From Parerythrobacter jejuensis (GTDB taxonomy: Bacteria > Pseudomonadota > Alphaproteobacteria > Sphingomonadales > Sphingomonadaceae), in contig NZ_BAAAZF010000001.1 of assembly GCF_039536765.1 (NCBI RefSeq), positions 124,001 to 188,000 on the forward strand: 64,000 nucleotides of DNA, written 5' to 3'. Position numbers and translations under genes: made by a program. Under the pieces are notes generated by a model. It was given only the letters and a program-made list of their open reading frames with translations, ran no database searches and was not told the origin of the DNA. Of the stretch, positions 8,631-17,127 are shown one piece after another (position 1 is the first letter of the stretch; the number at the start of each line of letters is the position of its first letter).

Positions 8631-9602
8631 ATGCGCATTCCGCTATCATTGGTCCTAGCTGGAGGATTGGCGACACTGTCGGCCTGTGATCGGCCCGCTG
8701 TTCTTGGCGAAACGCCAGCGCAAGATGGCTGGGAATTGGCCTGGTCCGACGAATTCGACGGCACCGCGATCGATCGCGCGAAATGGGATTTCGATATCGA
8801 TTGCTGGGGCGGCGGCAATAACGAACAGCAATGCTACACCGACCGGGCGGAGAATGCCTCTATTGTCGACGGCAAGCTGGTCATCACCGCGCGCAAAGAG
8901 GACTTCACCGGACCGGCCCTGCCACCATACCTTGCTGCCGATGCAGAGGATCCGGATGCGACGGCTAGCCAGCCGTTCACCAGCGCCCGGATGGTCACGC
9001 GCGGCAAGGCGGCGTGGAAATACGGCAAGATCGAAGTGCGGGCGAAGCTGCCACAAGGGCAGGGCACATGGCCCGCAATCTGGATGATGCCCGAAGACCA
9101 GGTTTACGGTCGATGGGCGCAGTCGGGCGAAATCGACATCATGGAAGCGGTCAATCTGGGTGTTGAATGCGATAATGGGTGCGAGGAAGGTGGCGAGAAC
9201 ACGATCCTCGGCACGCTCCATTTCGGCGGCGGCTGGCCTGATAATGATCTCGCGAGCACCGAATTCAATTATCCTCCGGTGCTCGACGACGGGTTCCACA
9301 CATTTGGCGTTATCTGGAGCGAAGGGCGGTTCATCTGGACGGTCGATGGCAGGAAATTCGCCGAGAAGAAGGCGGGCGACTGGTACACGACGGAAAGTGA
9401 GGATCCGAATGCGCCGTTTGACCAGCGTTTCCACCTGATCCTGAACCTGGCGATCGGCGGCGGTTTGCCGGAAGAACGCGCCCTTGGTGGCGTATCGCCA
9501 GACGGCTTCCCCAAGCAGATGGAGATTGACTGGGTTCGTGTCTGGCAATGCGGCCCAGACCCCGCTACCGGTTCGGGCTGTGTCCTGGAGGGGGATCAGT
9601 AA
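8631..9602 (+). CDS. GH16 beta-1,3-glucanase (laminarinase-like) lipoprotein
   Basis: A 323-residue glycoside hydrolase family 16 enzyme expected to cut beta-1,3-glucans such as laminarin at the cell surface or in the periplasm. A lipobox LSAC places the lipidated cysteine at residue 19. The catalytic motif E167-I-D169-I-M-E172 has the extra methionine (beta-bulge) typical of laminarinases, with E167 the nucleophile and E172 the acid/base. Tryptophans around 148-151 (TWPAIWMM) line the glucan cleft. I chose the ATG at 8631 because AAGGAAA lies at good spacing and the lipoprotein signal begins there; an ATG at 8616 is possible. The LacI gene starts three bases after its stop, so the two are co-transcribed. 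Confidence 0.92.
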   Translation: MRIPLSLVLAGGLATLSACDRPAVLGETPAQDGWELAWSDEFDGTAIDRAKWDFDIDCWGGGNNEQQCYTDRAENASIVDGKLVITARKEDFTGPALPPYLAADAEDPDATASQPFTSARMVTRGKAAWKYGKIEVRAKLPQGQGTWPAIWMMPEDQVYGRWAQSGEIDIMEAVNLGVECDNGCEEGGENTILGTLHFGGGWPDNDLASTEFNYPPVLDDGFHTFGVIWSEGRFIWTVDGRKFAEKKAGDWYTTESEDPNAPFDQRFHLILNLAIGGGLPEERALGGVSPDGFPKQMEIDWVRVWQCGPDPATGSGCVLEGDQ

Positions 9603-9605
9603 CTT

Positions 9606-10670
9606 ATGGCTCGCAGGCGCCAGTCTGTAACAATCAAACATGTTGCCGCCGATGCAGGGGTATCCCTGCAAACGGTCAGCCGCGTCATCAATGACGGGCC
9701 CAATGTCCGGCCCGAGATGAAGGAACGGGTACAGGCTTCGATCGATAAGCTCGGCTACGTCCCGTCCATCGCGGCCCAGCGAATGAGCGGGTCTCGCTCC
9801 TACCTTATCCTTGCACTGAACGACCGCGAGCGGACGCTTGAGGAGTGGGAGGCGCGCCAGGGCAGTGACTGGGTCAACCAGATGCTCTTGGGTGGTATGC
9901 TCACGGCGAACCAGCACGGCTATCGCATGATGGTCGAATTGGTGGACACCCACAACGATCATGTCGAGCGCGAACTCGGCGCGGCGATCGCGGCGCTGCA
10001 GCCGGATGGTGTTATCCTGACGCCACCACACTCCGAGAATGTGTTGATAGCCGACTTGCTGTCGGGAATGGGCATTCCCTTTGCCCGCATCGGTTCGCTC
10101 GACGAAGGACCGGGCATCGCGATGACGATGGATGACGAGGGGAACGCTCGCAAGGCGACCGAACATTTGATCGGTCTCGGCCATACTGCGATCGGATTCA
10201 TTGCCGGTCCGTCAGACTATTCTCTCAGTGCATGGCGTGTGGAGGGGTGGCGCAAGGCAATGGAAACTGCCGGACTTTCAACCGAACGACTGCTGGCGAG
10301 TGGAGATTTCGGATACGATAGCGGCCTCAATGCAGCGCAAGACCTGCTCAACGAAACCCCGCGTCCAACCGCTATCATCGCGAGCAGTGATCAGATGACG
10401 CTGGCAACTCTGGAAGTGGCGCGCAATCGGGGCATCGCGGTACCTGCTGATTTGTCATTGATCAGTTTCGACAACACGCCGATTGTCAATTTCACCGATC
10501 CCCCGCTGACAGCAGTCGACCAGCCGATCGCCAAGACGACATCTCGCGCGGTCGAGCTGCTGATTGAGGCAAGCCGTAAAGGGGTGCGACCAGATGCGCC
10601 AGTGAACGTCTCGGGCAAGCTGGTGCAACGGGCGAGCACGGCACCGCCCCGCCACCATGACAATACCTGA
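9606..10670 (+). CDS. LacI-family transcriptional regulator
   Basis: A 354-residue repressor with an N-terminal LacI helix-turn-helix (TIKHVAADAGVSLQTVSRVIND, residues about 9-30 in part) and hinge (about 50-62), then a periplasmic-binding-like effector domain including the conserved HLIGLGHTAIGFI and SDQMTLATL segments. It follows the GH16 gene by three bases and overlaps the MFS gene by 14 bases, so it is embedded in the glucan operon. It most likely senses a sugar released by these enzymes and binds the 18-bp palindrome at 5236-5253, perhaps also those at 14344 and 53622. Binding specificity is inferred from position only. Confidence 0.92.
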   Translation: MARRRQSVTIKHVAADAGVSLQTVSRVINDGPNVRPEMKERVQASIDKLGYVPSIAAQRMSGSRSYLILALNDRERTLEEWEARQGSDWVNQMLLGGMLTANQHGYRMMVELVDTHNDHVERELGAAIAALQPDGVILTPPHSENVLIADLLSGMGIPFARIGSLDEGPGIAMTMDDEGNARKATEHLIGLGHTAIGFIAGPSDYSLSAWRVEGWRKAMETAGLSTERLLASGDFGYDSGLNAAQDLLNETPRPTAIIASSDQMTLATLEVARNRGIAVPADLSLISFDNTPIVNFTDPPLTAVDQPIAKTTSRAVELLIEASRKGVRPDAPVNVSGKLVQRASTAPPRHHDNT

Positions 10671-11874
10671 AACATACCCGTGCCAGTCGGTGCGGTTTCT
10701 TCTCCTCTATGCGCTGGCTGTGGCAGGTGGTGCGGTCGCATACATTCCCTTCCTGACGGTTCTGCTTCCGGTACAGGTGACCCGACTTGCGGGAAGCGAG
10801 GACGTTTCGTGGCTGGCCTATGCAACACTCGGTGGGGCGTTGATGGCCAGCCTATCGAACATCCTGTTCGGGTGGTTGAGCGACCGGACCCGCAACCGAA
10901 CGGCATGGATTGCCATTGGCATGGTGCTGTCCGGGGTGCTGCTGGTGGCGATGGCCAAGGCTACAACCCTCACTACTCTGATTGCCCTAATTGCAACTTG
11001 GCAAGTCGGGCTCAACATGATGCTTGCGCCTTTGGCTGCGTGGGCCGGAGACACAATACCCGACGGGCAAAAAGGAACGTTGGGCGGGCTCTTGGCGTTT
11101 GCACCCGCGCTTGGGGCACTAGCCGGTGCCATAGTTACAATTCCCGGTTTGGCCGTTGCGGAATCACGCCTGTGGATCGTGGCCGCCTTGGTTGCCGTTA
11201 TGGTTCTGCCCGTGCTCGCATTCGGCAAACCCAATGCGTTGCCGCATTTGATGGACGATGCGGTTGCGGACGCAGGATCGAACGATCCGCACGCTCTCAA
11301 AAGCCGATCCTCTGTCATTCGGATGTGGCTGGCGCGGCTCTTGATCCAGATCGCAGAGGCCGCGCTGTTCGCCTATTTGCTGTTCTGGTTCCGCTCTATC
11401 GACGAAGGCATCGGGGACAATGATACCGCCAGAATTTTTACCTTCGTCCTCGCGGTAGCTGTCCCCGTGGCGCTCATTGTCGGGCGATGGTCGGACCGGA
11501 CGGGAAGGCCAATCCTGCCGCTTATGATGGCGTCAGGCATGTCGGCAACAGGACTGATTGTGATGGCCATGGCGGGCAGTCTCGCCTTCGCCATTAGCGG
11601 TTATGTCCTGTTCTCGCTCTCTGCCTCGGTATTCCTTTCGTTGCATACCAGCCAGACCCTACGGGTCCTGCCACGCGCGCGGCATCGCGGACGGGACTTG
11701 GGCGTCTTTAACCTTACCAACACGGTGCCATCTCTCATCATGCCGTGGCTAACCTTGGCACTTGTCCCCGTCTTCGGATTTGCCGGCCTGTTCTGGCTGC
11801 TGGGCGGCTTGGCCTTTGTGGCCAGTGTCTTGTTGGCCGGGATGCTGCAATCGCCAGCGAAAACCGCCAATTAG
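10657..11874 (+). CDS. MFS permease, sugar/glucan locus
   Basis: A 405-residue major facilitator with about twelve hydrophobic segments. The motif GWLSDRTRNR at about 72-81 is the cytoplasmic loop-2 signature of the superfamily, repeated as GRWSDRTGRP after the midpoint. The start codon lies inside the end of the LacI gene, showing translational coupling. It sits between the GH16/LacI pair and the GH3 glucosidase, so a glucose or short beta-glucan cargo across the inner membrane is likely. No terminator separates it from the next gene. Confidence 0.88.
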   Translation: MTIPETYPCQSVRFLLLYALAVAGGAVAYIPFLTVLLPVQVTRLAGSEDVSWLAYATLGGALMASLSNILFGWLSDRTRNRTAWIAIGMVLSGVLLVAMAKATTLTTLIALIATWQVGLNMMLAPLAAWAGDTIPDGQKGTLGGLLAFAPALGALAGAIVTIPGLAVAESRLWIVAALVAVMVLPVLAFGKPNALPHLMDDAVADAGSNDPHALKSRSSVIRMWLARLLIQIAEAALFAYLLFWFRSIDEGIGDNDTARIFTFVLAVAVPVALIVGRWSDRTGRPILPLMMASGMSATGLIVMAMAGSLAFAISGYVLFSLSASVFLSLHTSQTLRVLPRARHRGRDLGVFNLTNTVPSLIMPWLTLALVPVFGFAGLFWLLGGLAFVASVLLAGMLQSPAKTAN

Positions 11875-11948
11875 TTGCTTGCAATTCCGTTCCTGCCATG
11901 TCACGTTTTGAGAACGTTCCCAAAGAAGATGGGATGGAGGGGATTTCA

Positions 11949-14339
11949 ATGTTTCGCCGTCAATGGCTCCTGGCCACATGTGCATCCTTGGCTTTGGCAG
12001 GGTGTGCGACTTACACGGATGTGGGCTCGAGCAATGTTGCCGCCACAACGGGAACAGAAACCGCAGTATTGTCGGGCGAAGCGCAGATTGCCGATCTGAT
12101 CCAGCGCATGAGCCTGGAGCGCAAAGTAGCGCAGCTGGTCCAGCCCGATATCGCATCCATCACACCGGCCGATGTCGAGAAATACCGGTTCGGATCTGTG
12201 CTGAACGGCGGCAATTCGGGGCCCAACGGTAATGATCTGGCACCTGCGCAAGAGTGGCTGGCATTGGCCGATGCGTTCTGGGAAGCTTCGACAAAGCCCT
12301 TGCCGAATGGCGAGCCGGCTATTCCCACGATCTGGGGCACTGATGCGGTGCATGGCCATGCCAACATCCCGGGCGCAACGATTTTCCCGCACAATATCGG
12401 GCTGGGCGCCACAGGTGATCCTGACCTGATCCGCCGGATCGGGGCGGCGACGGCGACCGAGATCGAAGTGACCGGCATCGACTGGACGTTCGCACCCACC
12501 GTCGCCGTTGCCAGGGACGATCGCTGGGGCCGCACCTATGAAAGCTATTCCGAAGATCCCGAAATCGTGGCTGCCATGGGCGTCGCAATGGTCGAAGGGC
12601 TTCAGGGCAAACCAGGATCGGCAGATTTCCTGGGCGAGGGCCGTGTTATCGCGACTGCCAAGCACTTCTTCGGTGATGGCGGTACCGAGCAGGGCGTAGA
12701 CCAGGGCGACGTCAATGGTGACATCGAAGATCTGAAGGCGGTCCATGTGTCGCCTTATCCGCCGGCCATCGAGGCCGGGCTCGGATCGGTGATGGCCAGC
12801 TTCAATTCCATCAATGGCCAGAAGATGCACGGCAACAAAGCGCTTCTGACCGATCTCTTGCGCGGGGAAATGGGCTTTGACGGATTGGTCGTGGGCGACT
12901 GGAATGGCCACGGGCAAATCAAGGGATGTACGAATACCGATTGCCCGCAGGCGCTGCTGGCAGGCCTCGATGTCTATATGGTGCCAGAGGATTGGAAGGG
13001 CCTGTACGAAACACTCGTCAAGCAAGTGCGTGACGGGACGATTCCGATGGCGCGGGTCGACGAAGCTGTCGCACGGGTCTTGCGGATCAAGCAACGCGCC
13101 GGAATTCTGGACGGCGAGGTCAAACCATCATTGCGCGCAAATGCCGGGCGCTGGGACAAGTTGGGTTTTGCGCCGCACCGGGCTGTTGCCCGTGAAGCAG
13201 TCGCGAAATCGATGGTGTTGCTGAAGAACAATGGTGTGCTGCCGCTCAAAGAGAATGCGCGGATCACAGTGGCGGGAAGCGCTGCCGACAGCATTGCCCA
13301 GCAATCTGGCGGGTGGACGCTGACGTGGCAGGGCGGGGGCGAGCTGACCAACGATGATTTCCCTGGAGCAACGTCGATTCTACGCGGCTTGTTCGAGGTT
13401 GGCCTCTCGGTAAACGCGAAAGTGACCCTGTCGCCAGACGGAACAGCATCGGCGGACGAAGCAGATGTCGCAATCGTAGTGTTCGGCGAGGAGCCCTATG
13501 CTGAATTCGTAGGCGACCGGAAGGATCTGGCGTTTCGCGATGAAGAGGGCCTTGCACTGCTCCGCAAGTTCAAGGCGGAAGGTATTCCGACCGTAGCGGT
13601 GTTCCTTTCGGGCCGTCCGATGTGGGTGAACCGCGAGCTTAATATTGCTGACGCCTTCGTCGCGGCGTGGTTGCCGGGAAGCGAAGGGGCCGGCGTCGCA
13701 GATGTCCTGTTTGGTAAGGCACCTGCATCGGGTCGTCTGTCGTTCAGTTGGCCTGCCGACTGCAATGGAAAGCCACTCAATGGCCCCGATGGGGCGCTTT
13801 TCCCGGTCGGCTCCGGGCGCGACCTGACCGATACGAGCGCGCTCGCAACTTTGAGCGAAGAATGCTCGGCGTTGACTGCGGGGGGGCAATCCGACTGGTT
13901 CGCCGCCGGACGTCTCATCGAAGGCGTGCGGGCTTTGTCCAAAGGCACCGAACTACCTGATCTGCGTGGTTCGGCAGGGGGCGTTGTTGCCCGCGGGATC
14001 GATCGCAACGCCCAAGAGGATGCGCGGCTGATCCAATTCGGACCTGGCACTGCGTTGGACCTGAGTGGCCCGCAAGGTGCAGGCGGCTATCGCATTACAT
14101 ACTCGGTCAACCAGCGACCTGCGGGCCCGGTCGTTTTGGCCAGTGGCGGCAGCACCTTGGACGTAACGCAAGAGCTTTCAGTTGCCGAAGGAAAGGGCTG
14201 GCGCGAAATGGTTCTGACGCCGAATTGCCTCGCCAAGCTCAGCAACAGCCTGACGATCCGTTCCGATGCGCCGTTCGCAATCCAGATTTCATCCATTGCG
14301 CGTGAGCAAATGGATGATGATGCAGGGTGCTCGTTCTAG
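11949..14339 (+). CDS. GH3 beta-glucosidase lipoprotein
   Basis: A 796-residue family 3 glycoside hydrolase that should release glucose from beta-glucan oligomers. The start is fixed by GGAGGGG upstream and by the lipobox LAGC, which puts the lipidated cysteine at residue 19. The N-terminal TIM barrel carries IWGTDAVHGHANI and KHFFGDGGTEQG motifs. The nucleophile Asp317 lies in GLVVGDWNGHG. The alpha/beta sandwich domain (about 420-600) and a C-terminal beta domain follow, typical for ExoP-like enzymes of marine and aquatic bacteria. It is 74 bases downstream of the MFS gene in the same direction. Specificity for beta-1,3 or mixed linkages is inferred from the GH16 neighbour. Confidence 0.93.
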   Translation: MFRRQWLLATCASLALAGCATYTDVGSSNVAATTGTETAVLSGEAQIADLIQRMSLERKVAQLVQPDIASITPADVEKYRFGSVLNGGNSGPNGNDLAPAQEWLALADAFWEASTKPLPNGEPAIPTIWGTDAVHGHANIPGATIFPHNIGLGATGDPDLIRRIGAATATEIEVTGIDWTFAPTVAVARDDRWGRTYESYSEDPEIVAAMGVAMVEGLQGKPGSADFLGEGRVIATAKHFFGDGGTEQGVDQGDVNGDIEDLKAVHVSPYPPAIEAGLGSVMASFNSINGQKMHGNKALLTDLLRGEMGFDGLVVGDWNGHGQIKGCTNTDCPQALLAGLDVYMVPEDWKGLYETLVKQVRDGTIPMARVDEAVARVLRIKQRAGILDGEVKPSLRANAGRWDKLGFAPHRAVAREAVAKSMVLLKNNGVLPLKENARITVAGSAADSIAQQSGGWTLTWQGGGELTNDDFPGATSILRGLFEVGLSVNAKVTLSPDGTASADEADVAIVVFGEEPYAEFVGDRKDLAFRDEEGLALLRKFKAEGIPTVAVFLSGRPMWVNRELNIADAFVAAWLPGSEGAGVADVLFGKAPASGRLSFSWPADCNGKPLNGPDGALFPVGSGRDLTDTSALATLSEECSALTAGGQSDWFAAGRLIEGVRALSKGTELPDLRGSAGGVVARGIDRNAQEDARLIQFGPGTALDLSGPQGAGGYRITYSVNQRPAGPVVLASGGSTLDVTQELSVAEGKGWREMVLTPNCLAKLSNSLTIRSDAPFAIQISSIAREQMDDDAGCSF

Positions 14340-14342
14340 CTC

Positions 14343-14357
14343 TGCATTCGAATTCCG
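14343..14357. promoter_or_regulatory. Imperfect copy of the shared operator core
   Basis: TGCATTCGAATTCCG matches eleven of the twelve core bases GCATTCGAATGC of the palindromes at 5236 and 53622. It lies directly after the GH3 stop and about 95 bases before the symporter start, so it may control the symporter separately. Confidence 0.35.
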
Positions 14358-14449
14358 TTGGACCTGCCACGAGGGGTGGTTAGGGCTGACATACTGAGGA
14401 AGACGAGGGTGAGCCGTAACAATCGGCGGCCTTTTGGGGAGAGAAATCC

Positions 14450-16033
14450 GTGACGCTTGAAACGATCGATATCGTGATCATCGCGCTGTATGCTGTGGCT
14501 CTGTTTGGCATCGCGCTATACGTCAGCCGCGAGCCCGCAGGGCACGAGAAGAACACGGAAGACTATTTCCTCGCAGGGCGCGCCCTGCCGTGGTGGGCCA
14601 TAGGTGCCTCGCTCATTGCCTCCAATATTTCTGCAGAACAGATCATTGGTCAATCCGGCCAGGGCTATGTCGTTGGTATGGCGATTGCAGCCTATGAATG
14701 GCAGGCCGCGATCGTCCTGATCATTGTCGCCAAATTCTTCCTGCCGATCTTCCTGAAACGCAAGATCTACACCATGCCGCAGTTCCTCGAACAGCGGTAC
14801 GGCGACGGTGTGAAGACGCTGATGAGTGTTTTCTGGGTCGCGCTTTATACTGCGGTCAACCTGACGACCGTGTTGTGGCTGGGCGGCCTTGCCGTCACAT
14901 CGCTGACCGGTTGGAGCGTCATGGGTTCGATGGCGGCGCTGGCGGCATTCGCGGTGCTGTACTCGCTTTACGGTGGCTTGAAGGCGGTTGCCCTCACCGA
15001 CATCATCCAGGTCGTGATCCTGATTATCGGCGGGATCGCCATTACGTATATTGCGCTCGACGCTTTGCCCGCCAATGGCGCACTGGGCGGCTTCGGGTTG
15101 CTGATGCAGGAAATCCCCGGCCATTTCGAAATGATCCTGGACGAGAGCAATCCGTCTTACGGCGACTTGCCGGGCATATGGACGCTGCTTGGCGGATTAT
15201 GGGTGCTGCATTTCAGCTATTGGGGTTTCAACCAGTACATCATCCAGCGCGCGCTGGGTGCCGAAAACCTGGGCGAAGCGCAGAAGGGCCTCGCCTTCGC
15301 TGCTTTGCTCAAGATCCTGGTGCCCTTCATTGTCGTTATTCCCGGCATTGCAGCGATCATGCTCGCCCAACAGGGCTTGCTGGATGGCAATGCCCTGGCC
15401 GAACGGTCTGACCGCACTTACGGTGAGCTTATGAGCTTTGCCCCGGCGGGCCTACGCGGACTGGTGTTTGCCGCGTTGATCGCCGCCGTCGTATCCTCGC
15501 TTGCTTCGATGATGAACTCGATCTCGACCATCTTCACTATGGACCTTTATCGCGCCTCCAAGCCTGACAAGTCGGAACATCACTACGTGCTCGTTGGCCG
15601 GATCGCGGCGCTTTCCGCGATGGTTATCGCGCTGGTCCTGGCGCGCCCATTTATCGGTGGGTTCGAAAGCGGCTTCCAGACTGTGCAGGAATATACTGGC
15701 TTCATCGCCCCCGGCATTGTCGTAGTGTTCCTGCTCGGCTTCTTCGACAAGCGGATGAACACAGCGGGGGCATTCACCGCACTGCTCGGATCGCTCGCGG
15801 TGAACATTGCACTCAAGTTCGGCCTGCCTGACGTGCCGTTCATCATCCGGATCTGGGGCGTCTTCATGCTGACGATCGTGGCCGCTGCCGTCGTTTCCCG
15901 GATAACGGGTGCACCGGACGAGGAGCGGACTGTGAAGCTGGGCGATATCGCCTTTGCCACGAGCATGCTGTTCAACACGCTGGCCATGCTGGTGACGGCC
16001 ATTCTTGTCGGGCTCTACATCTGGCTTTGGTAA
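14450..16033 (+). CDS. Sodium/solute symporter (SSS, SGLT-like)
   Basis: A 527-residue inner-membrane symporter of the SSS family with about fourteen hydrophobic segments. Family hallmarks are the early DYFLAGRALPWWAIG stretch (residues about 36-50), the ASNISAEQIIGQSG segment and the YGGLKAVALTDIIQ motif, and WGFNQYIIQRALGA further on. It resembles sodium/glucose-type members. The GTG start at 14450 is supported by GGGGAGAG upstream. It closes the glucan locus and would take up glucose or a related sugar released by the GH3 enzyme. An operator-like site at 14343 suggests its own promoter. Confidence 0.92.
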   Translation: MTLETIDIVIIALYAVALFGIALYVSREPAGHEKNTEDYFLAGRALPWWAIGASLIASNISAEQIIGQSGQGYVVGMAIAAYEWQAAIVLIIVAKFFLPIFLKRKIYTMPQFLEQRYGDGVKTLMSVFWVALYTAVNLTTVLWLGGLAVTSLTGWSVMGSMAALAAFAVLYSLYGGLKAVALTDIIQVVILIIGGIAITYIALDALPANGALGGFGLLMQEIPGHFEMILDESNPSYGDLPGIWTLLGGLWVLHFSYWGFNQYIIQRALGAENLGEAQKGLAFAALLKILVPFIVVIPGIAAIMLAQQGLLDGNALAERSDRTYGELMSFAPAGLRGLVFAALIAAVVSSLASMMNSISTIFTMDLYRASKPDKSEHHYVLVGRIAALSAMVIALVLARPFIGGFESGFQTVQEYTGFIAPGIVVVFLLGFFDKRMNTAGAFTALLGSLAVNIALKFGLPDVPFIIRIWGVFMLTIVAAAVVSRITGAPDEERTVKLGDIAFATSMLFNTLAMLVTAILVGLYIWLW

Positions 16034-16279
16034 TGGCCGAGTCGCAGCATCGATGACCTTCCTGGTATGGGAACAATGCTGCGGCTGACAGAATCGAGCG
16101 CCAAGCCGGCAAATTCTGGCTTTCTGCCAGTAGGTTCCGGGGCGAAGGCACGCGCTTTGCAACCTTCGCAATAATTTGGCGAACGACGCATTTGTCCTAT
16201 TAAGCCGGGGCGATAGACTGCATAAACCTTCCATTGTCCGCTTCCCGCGAGGCAAGACAAAAACAATTTGGGAGGATTT
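16034..16279. other. Intergenic region before the tail-collar gene
   Basis: About 245 bases without a gene. An imperfect inverted repeat (GTCGCAGCAT near 16041 and ATGCTGCGGC near 16077) encloses about 25 bases and may help end the symporter transcript, but no T-run follows. The remainder presumably holds the tail-collar gene promoter. Confidence 0.35.
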
Positions 16280-16846
16280 ATGAGCTATTCCAATCCGACA
16301 ATCGGCGACGTTACCATTTTTGCCGGCAATTTTGCGCCCCGCAGCTGGGCTTTCTGCCATGGGCAATTGCTGCCGATCTCGTCCAACAGCGCGCTCTTTT
16401 CGATTCTGGGTACGGTCTATGGCGGCGATGGTCGCACGACCTTCGCTCTCCCTGATCTGCGTGGGCGCGTGGCGCGCGGCGTTGGCAATGGTCCGGGCCT
16501 GAGCAACGTTGCGCAAGGGCAAAGGGGTGGCACCGAACGCGCTTCTATCCAGGTCGGGAACCTGCCTGCTCACTCCCACCCGCACACCCATACCGCGACG
16601 GTGCATGCTGAAGCACGGCTTGCGAACGAGAAGGCTCCGCTCGACAACCGCTTCGCATTGGCGAACAGTGACATCTATCACGACGATGATGGTGCGACCC
16701 AGGACATCCAGATGCATGCCAACACGGTGACTCTGTCGACTGACAGCAGCAATACCGGTTCCAACATCCCGTTGGATATCGAGAACCCCTATCTCGGGCT
16801 CAACTATATCATTGCGCTTGTTGGTGACTATCCCAGCCGCAGCTAG
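16280..16846 (+). CDS. Phage tail collar domain protein (microcystin-dependent protein type)
   Basis: A 188-residue protein of the tail-collar family. The N-terminal half has the typical IGDVTIFAGNFAPRSWAFCHGQLLPI start, an ALFSILGTVYGGDG stretch, and the FALPDLRGRVARG signature. A His-rich NLPAHSHPHTHTA stretch (about 98-110) follows, and the C-terminus has the NYIIALVG signature. Such proteins occur in phages and also as stand-alone bacterial genes (MdpA/MdpB). No other phage genes are nearby, so a prophage is unlikely. The ATG at 16280 has a GGGAGG site; an upstream TTG is less likely. Its transcript ends at the terminator shared with the convergent lasso operon. Function is unknown. Confidence 0.88.
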   Translation: MSYSNPTIGDVTIFAGNFAPRSWAFCHGQLLPISSNSALFSILGTVYGGDGRTTFALPDLRGRVARGVGNGPGLSNVAQGQRGGTERASIQVGNLPAHSHPHTHTATVHAEARLANEKAPLDNRFALANSDIYHDDDGATQDIQMHANTVTLSTDSSNTGSNIPLDIENPYLGLNYIIALVGDYPSRS

Positions 16847-16888
16847 GCCAAGTGCCTAGAAGCGTGAGCACATGCTATGTGACACAAA

Positions 16889-16918
16889 GGGGCCCGCAAT
16901 CGACAGATTGCGGGCCCC
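16889..16918. terminator. Bidirectional terminator between tail-collar gene and lasso operon
   Basis: A perfect 13-bp stem GGGGCCCGCAATC with a GACA loop and its exact complement. T-rich sequence lies on both sides when read in each direction. It sits between two convergent genes and can end both transcripts. Confidence 0.85.
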
Positions 16919-16942
16919 TCATTGTTTGGCGGCGAGTGCGAT

Positions 16943-17110
16943 TTACGAAGGCGTAAAAAGCGTCAGAATTTCCTGGGTGAAGGTCTTGGGACCGGTGCGG
17001 GTTTCGCTCGCATCGAGGGAATGAAGCACAGGCGCCGTGTAAGGCCTCTTGGCCGGAGCCGATACAGCCTCGCTTGATGCGGGCATTTCCTTGCCGAATT
17101 CGTCGCTCAC
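16943..17110 (-). CDS. Lasso peptide precursor (paeninodin-type)
   Basis: A 55-codon gene with a GTG start at 17110, preceded by AAGGGGG at good spacing and starting 17 bases after the cyclase stop. The leader carries the lasso motif Y24-x-x-P27-x-L29, bound by B1/RRE proteins, and Thr37 at the penultimate leader position. Spacing from Tyr24 to the core matches my recollection of paeninodin. The predicted core is residues 39-55, TGPKTFTQEILTLFTPS. A macrolactam between Thr1 and Glu9 would give a nine-residue ring; Gly2 to Glu9 (eight residues) is the alternative. The core ends in Ser, the residue phosphorylated by linked HprK-like kinases. Phe14, Leu13 and others could plug the ring. Being last in the operon is unusual. 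Core borders are inferred. Confidence 0.85.
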   Translation of the reverse strand: MSDEFGKEMPASSEAVSAPAKRPYTAPVLHSLDASETRTGPKTFTQEILTLFTPS

Positions 17111-17127
17111 ATTACCCCCTTGCGGTC

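Noticed and set aside
8655..10184. A 509-codon minus-strand open frame over GH16 and LacI
   Set aside because: Both plus-strand genes have catalytic or DNA-binding motifs in frame; the antisense frame has none.
15452..16717. A 421-codon minus-strand open frame over the symporter end and tail-collar gene
   Set aside because: No recognisable family, odd composition, and it crosses two well-supported plus-strand genes.
16280..16846. A prophage remnant at the tail-collar gene
   Set aside because: No integrase, capsid or other tail genes are adjacent; stand-alone members of this family are common.
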